A stretch of 64,000 nucleotides of DNA from Serilophus lunatus (lineage: Eukaryota > Chordata > Aves > Passeriformes > Eurylaimidae): positions 929,444 through 993,443 of the forward strand of contig VXBA01003285.1 in the NCBI GenBank assembly GCA_013399895.1, given 5' to 3'. Positions 63,996 through 64,000 of the stretch are shown here, one piece after another. The notes beneath the pieces were generated by a model. The model saw only the letters and a list, made by a program, of their open reading frames with translations, ran no database searches and was not told where the DNA came from. Both the position numbers and the translations under genes were made by a program. The number at the start of each line of letters is the position of its first letter. Position 1 is the stretch's first letter.

Positions 63996-64000
63996 AGTGC

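Larger units (their letters stand above)
63240..64000. promoter_or_regulatory. GC-rich CpG island over KL exon 1
   Basis: Base composition changes abruptly at about 63170-63240 from AT-rich intron to very GC- and CpG-rich sequence that continues to the window edge. Such islands mark promoters of vertebrate genes; the KL core promoter itself should lie just beyond 64000. The antisense ORF at 63131-63511 is a product of this composition. Confidence 0.8.

Noticed and set aside
1..64000. Bacterial-type features: operons, ribosome binding sites, CRISPR arrays, tRNA or rRNA genes
   Set aside because: The window is spliced vertebrate DNA. I saw no repeat-spacer array and no tRNA- or rRNA-like sequence.

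Overview
This is vertebrate nuclear DNA, almost certainly from a bird. The evidence is spliced genes with GT/AG junctions and long AT-rich introns, several avian-type CR1 3' ends carrying the ATTCTRTG tail, and one LTR that I recognise from neoavian genomes. It is a draft assembly with one gap (30426-30954). Two protein-coding genes are supported. They are convergent, in the neighbourhood known from human 13q13.

Left (1 to about 7570, + strand): the last three coding exons of STARD13 (DLC2, a RhoGAP with a START lipid-binding domain). They encode the final 170 residues and end at a TGA at 4886-4888. A 3' UTR of about 2.7 kb probably follows, with four Pumilio-type motifs and a good poly(A) signal at 7545-7550. 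The rest of STARD13 lies left of the window.

Middle (about 7570 to 17180): intergenic sequence with no supported gene. It holds CR1 tails and a minus-strand LTR truncated at its 3' end.

Right (about 17180 to 63995, - strand): the complete coding sequence of KL (alpha-klotho) in five exons: 63995-63258, 31930-31420, 26269-26001, 23524-22408 and 18697-18360. All phases agree and the exons join into a 990-residue type I membrane protein: signal peptide, KL1 and KL2 pseudo-glycosidase domains, one transmembrane helix and a short basic tail. Exon 1 lies in a GC-rich island. The window ends five bases upstream of the ATG, so the promoter is outside. Intron 1 (31.3 kb) holds CR1 copies of different ages and a badly decayed endogenous retrovirus pol relic near 42.1-43.0 kb.

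KL is the co-receptor that lets FGFR1c bind FGF23 and so controls phosphate and vitamin D. STARD13 restrains RhoA. They are neighbours by ancestral gene order, with no functional link visible here.

I found no convincing new biological system. The points most worth checking are: a glycine where human KL has Asp815, which I recall as a zinc ligand; an open 60-codon read-through into KL intron 3 that could give a soluble isoform; the retroviral pol fossil; and the Pumilio motif cluster in the STARD13 3' UTR.
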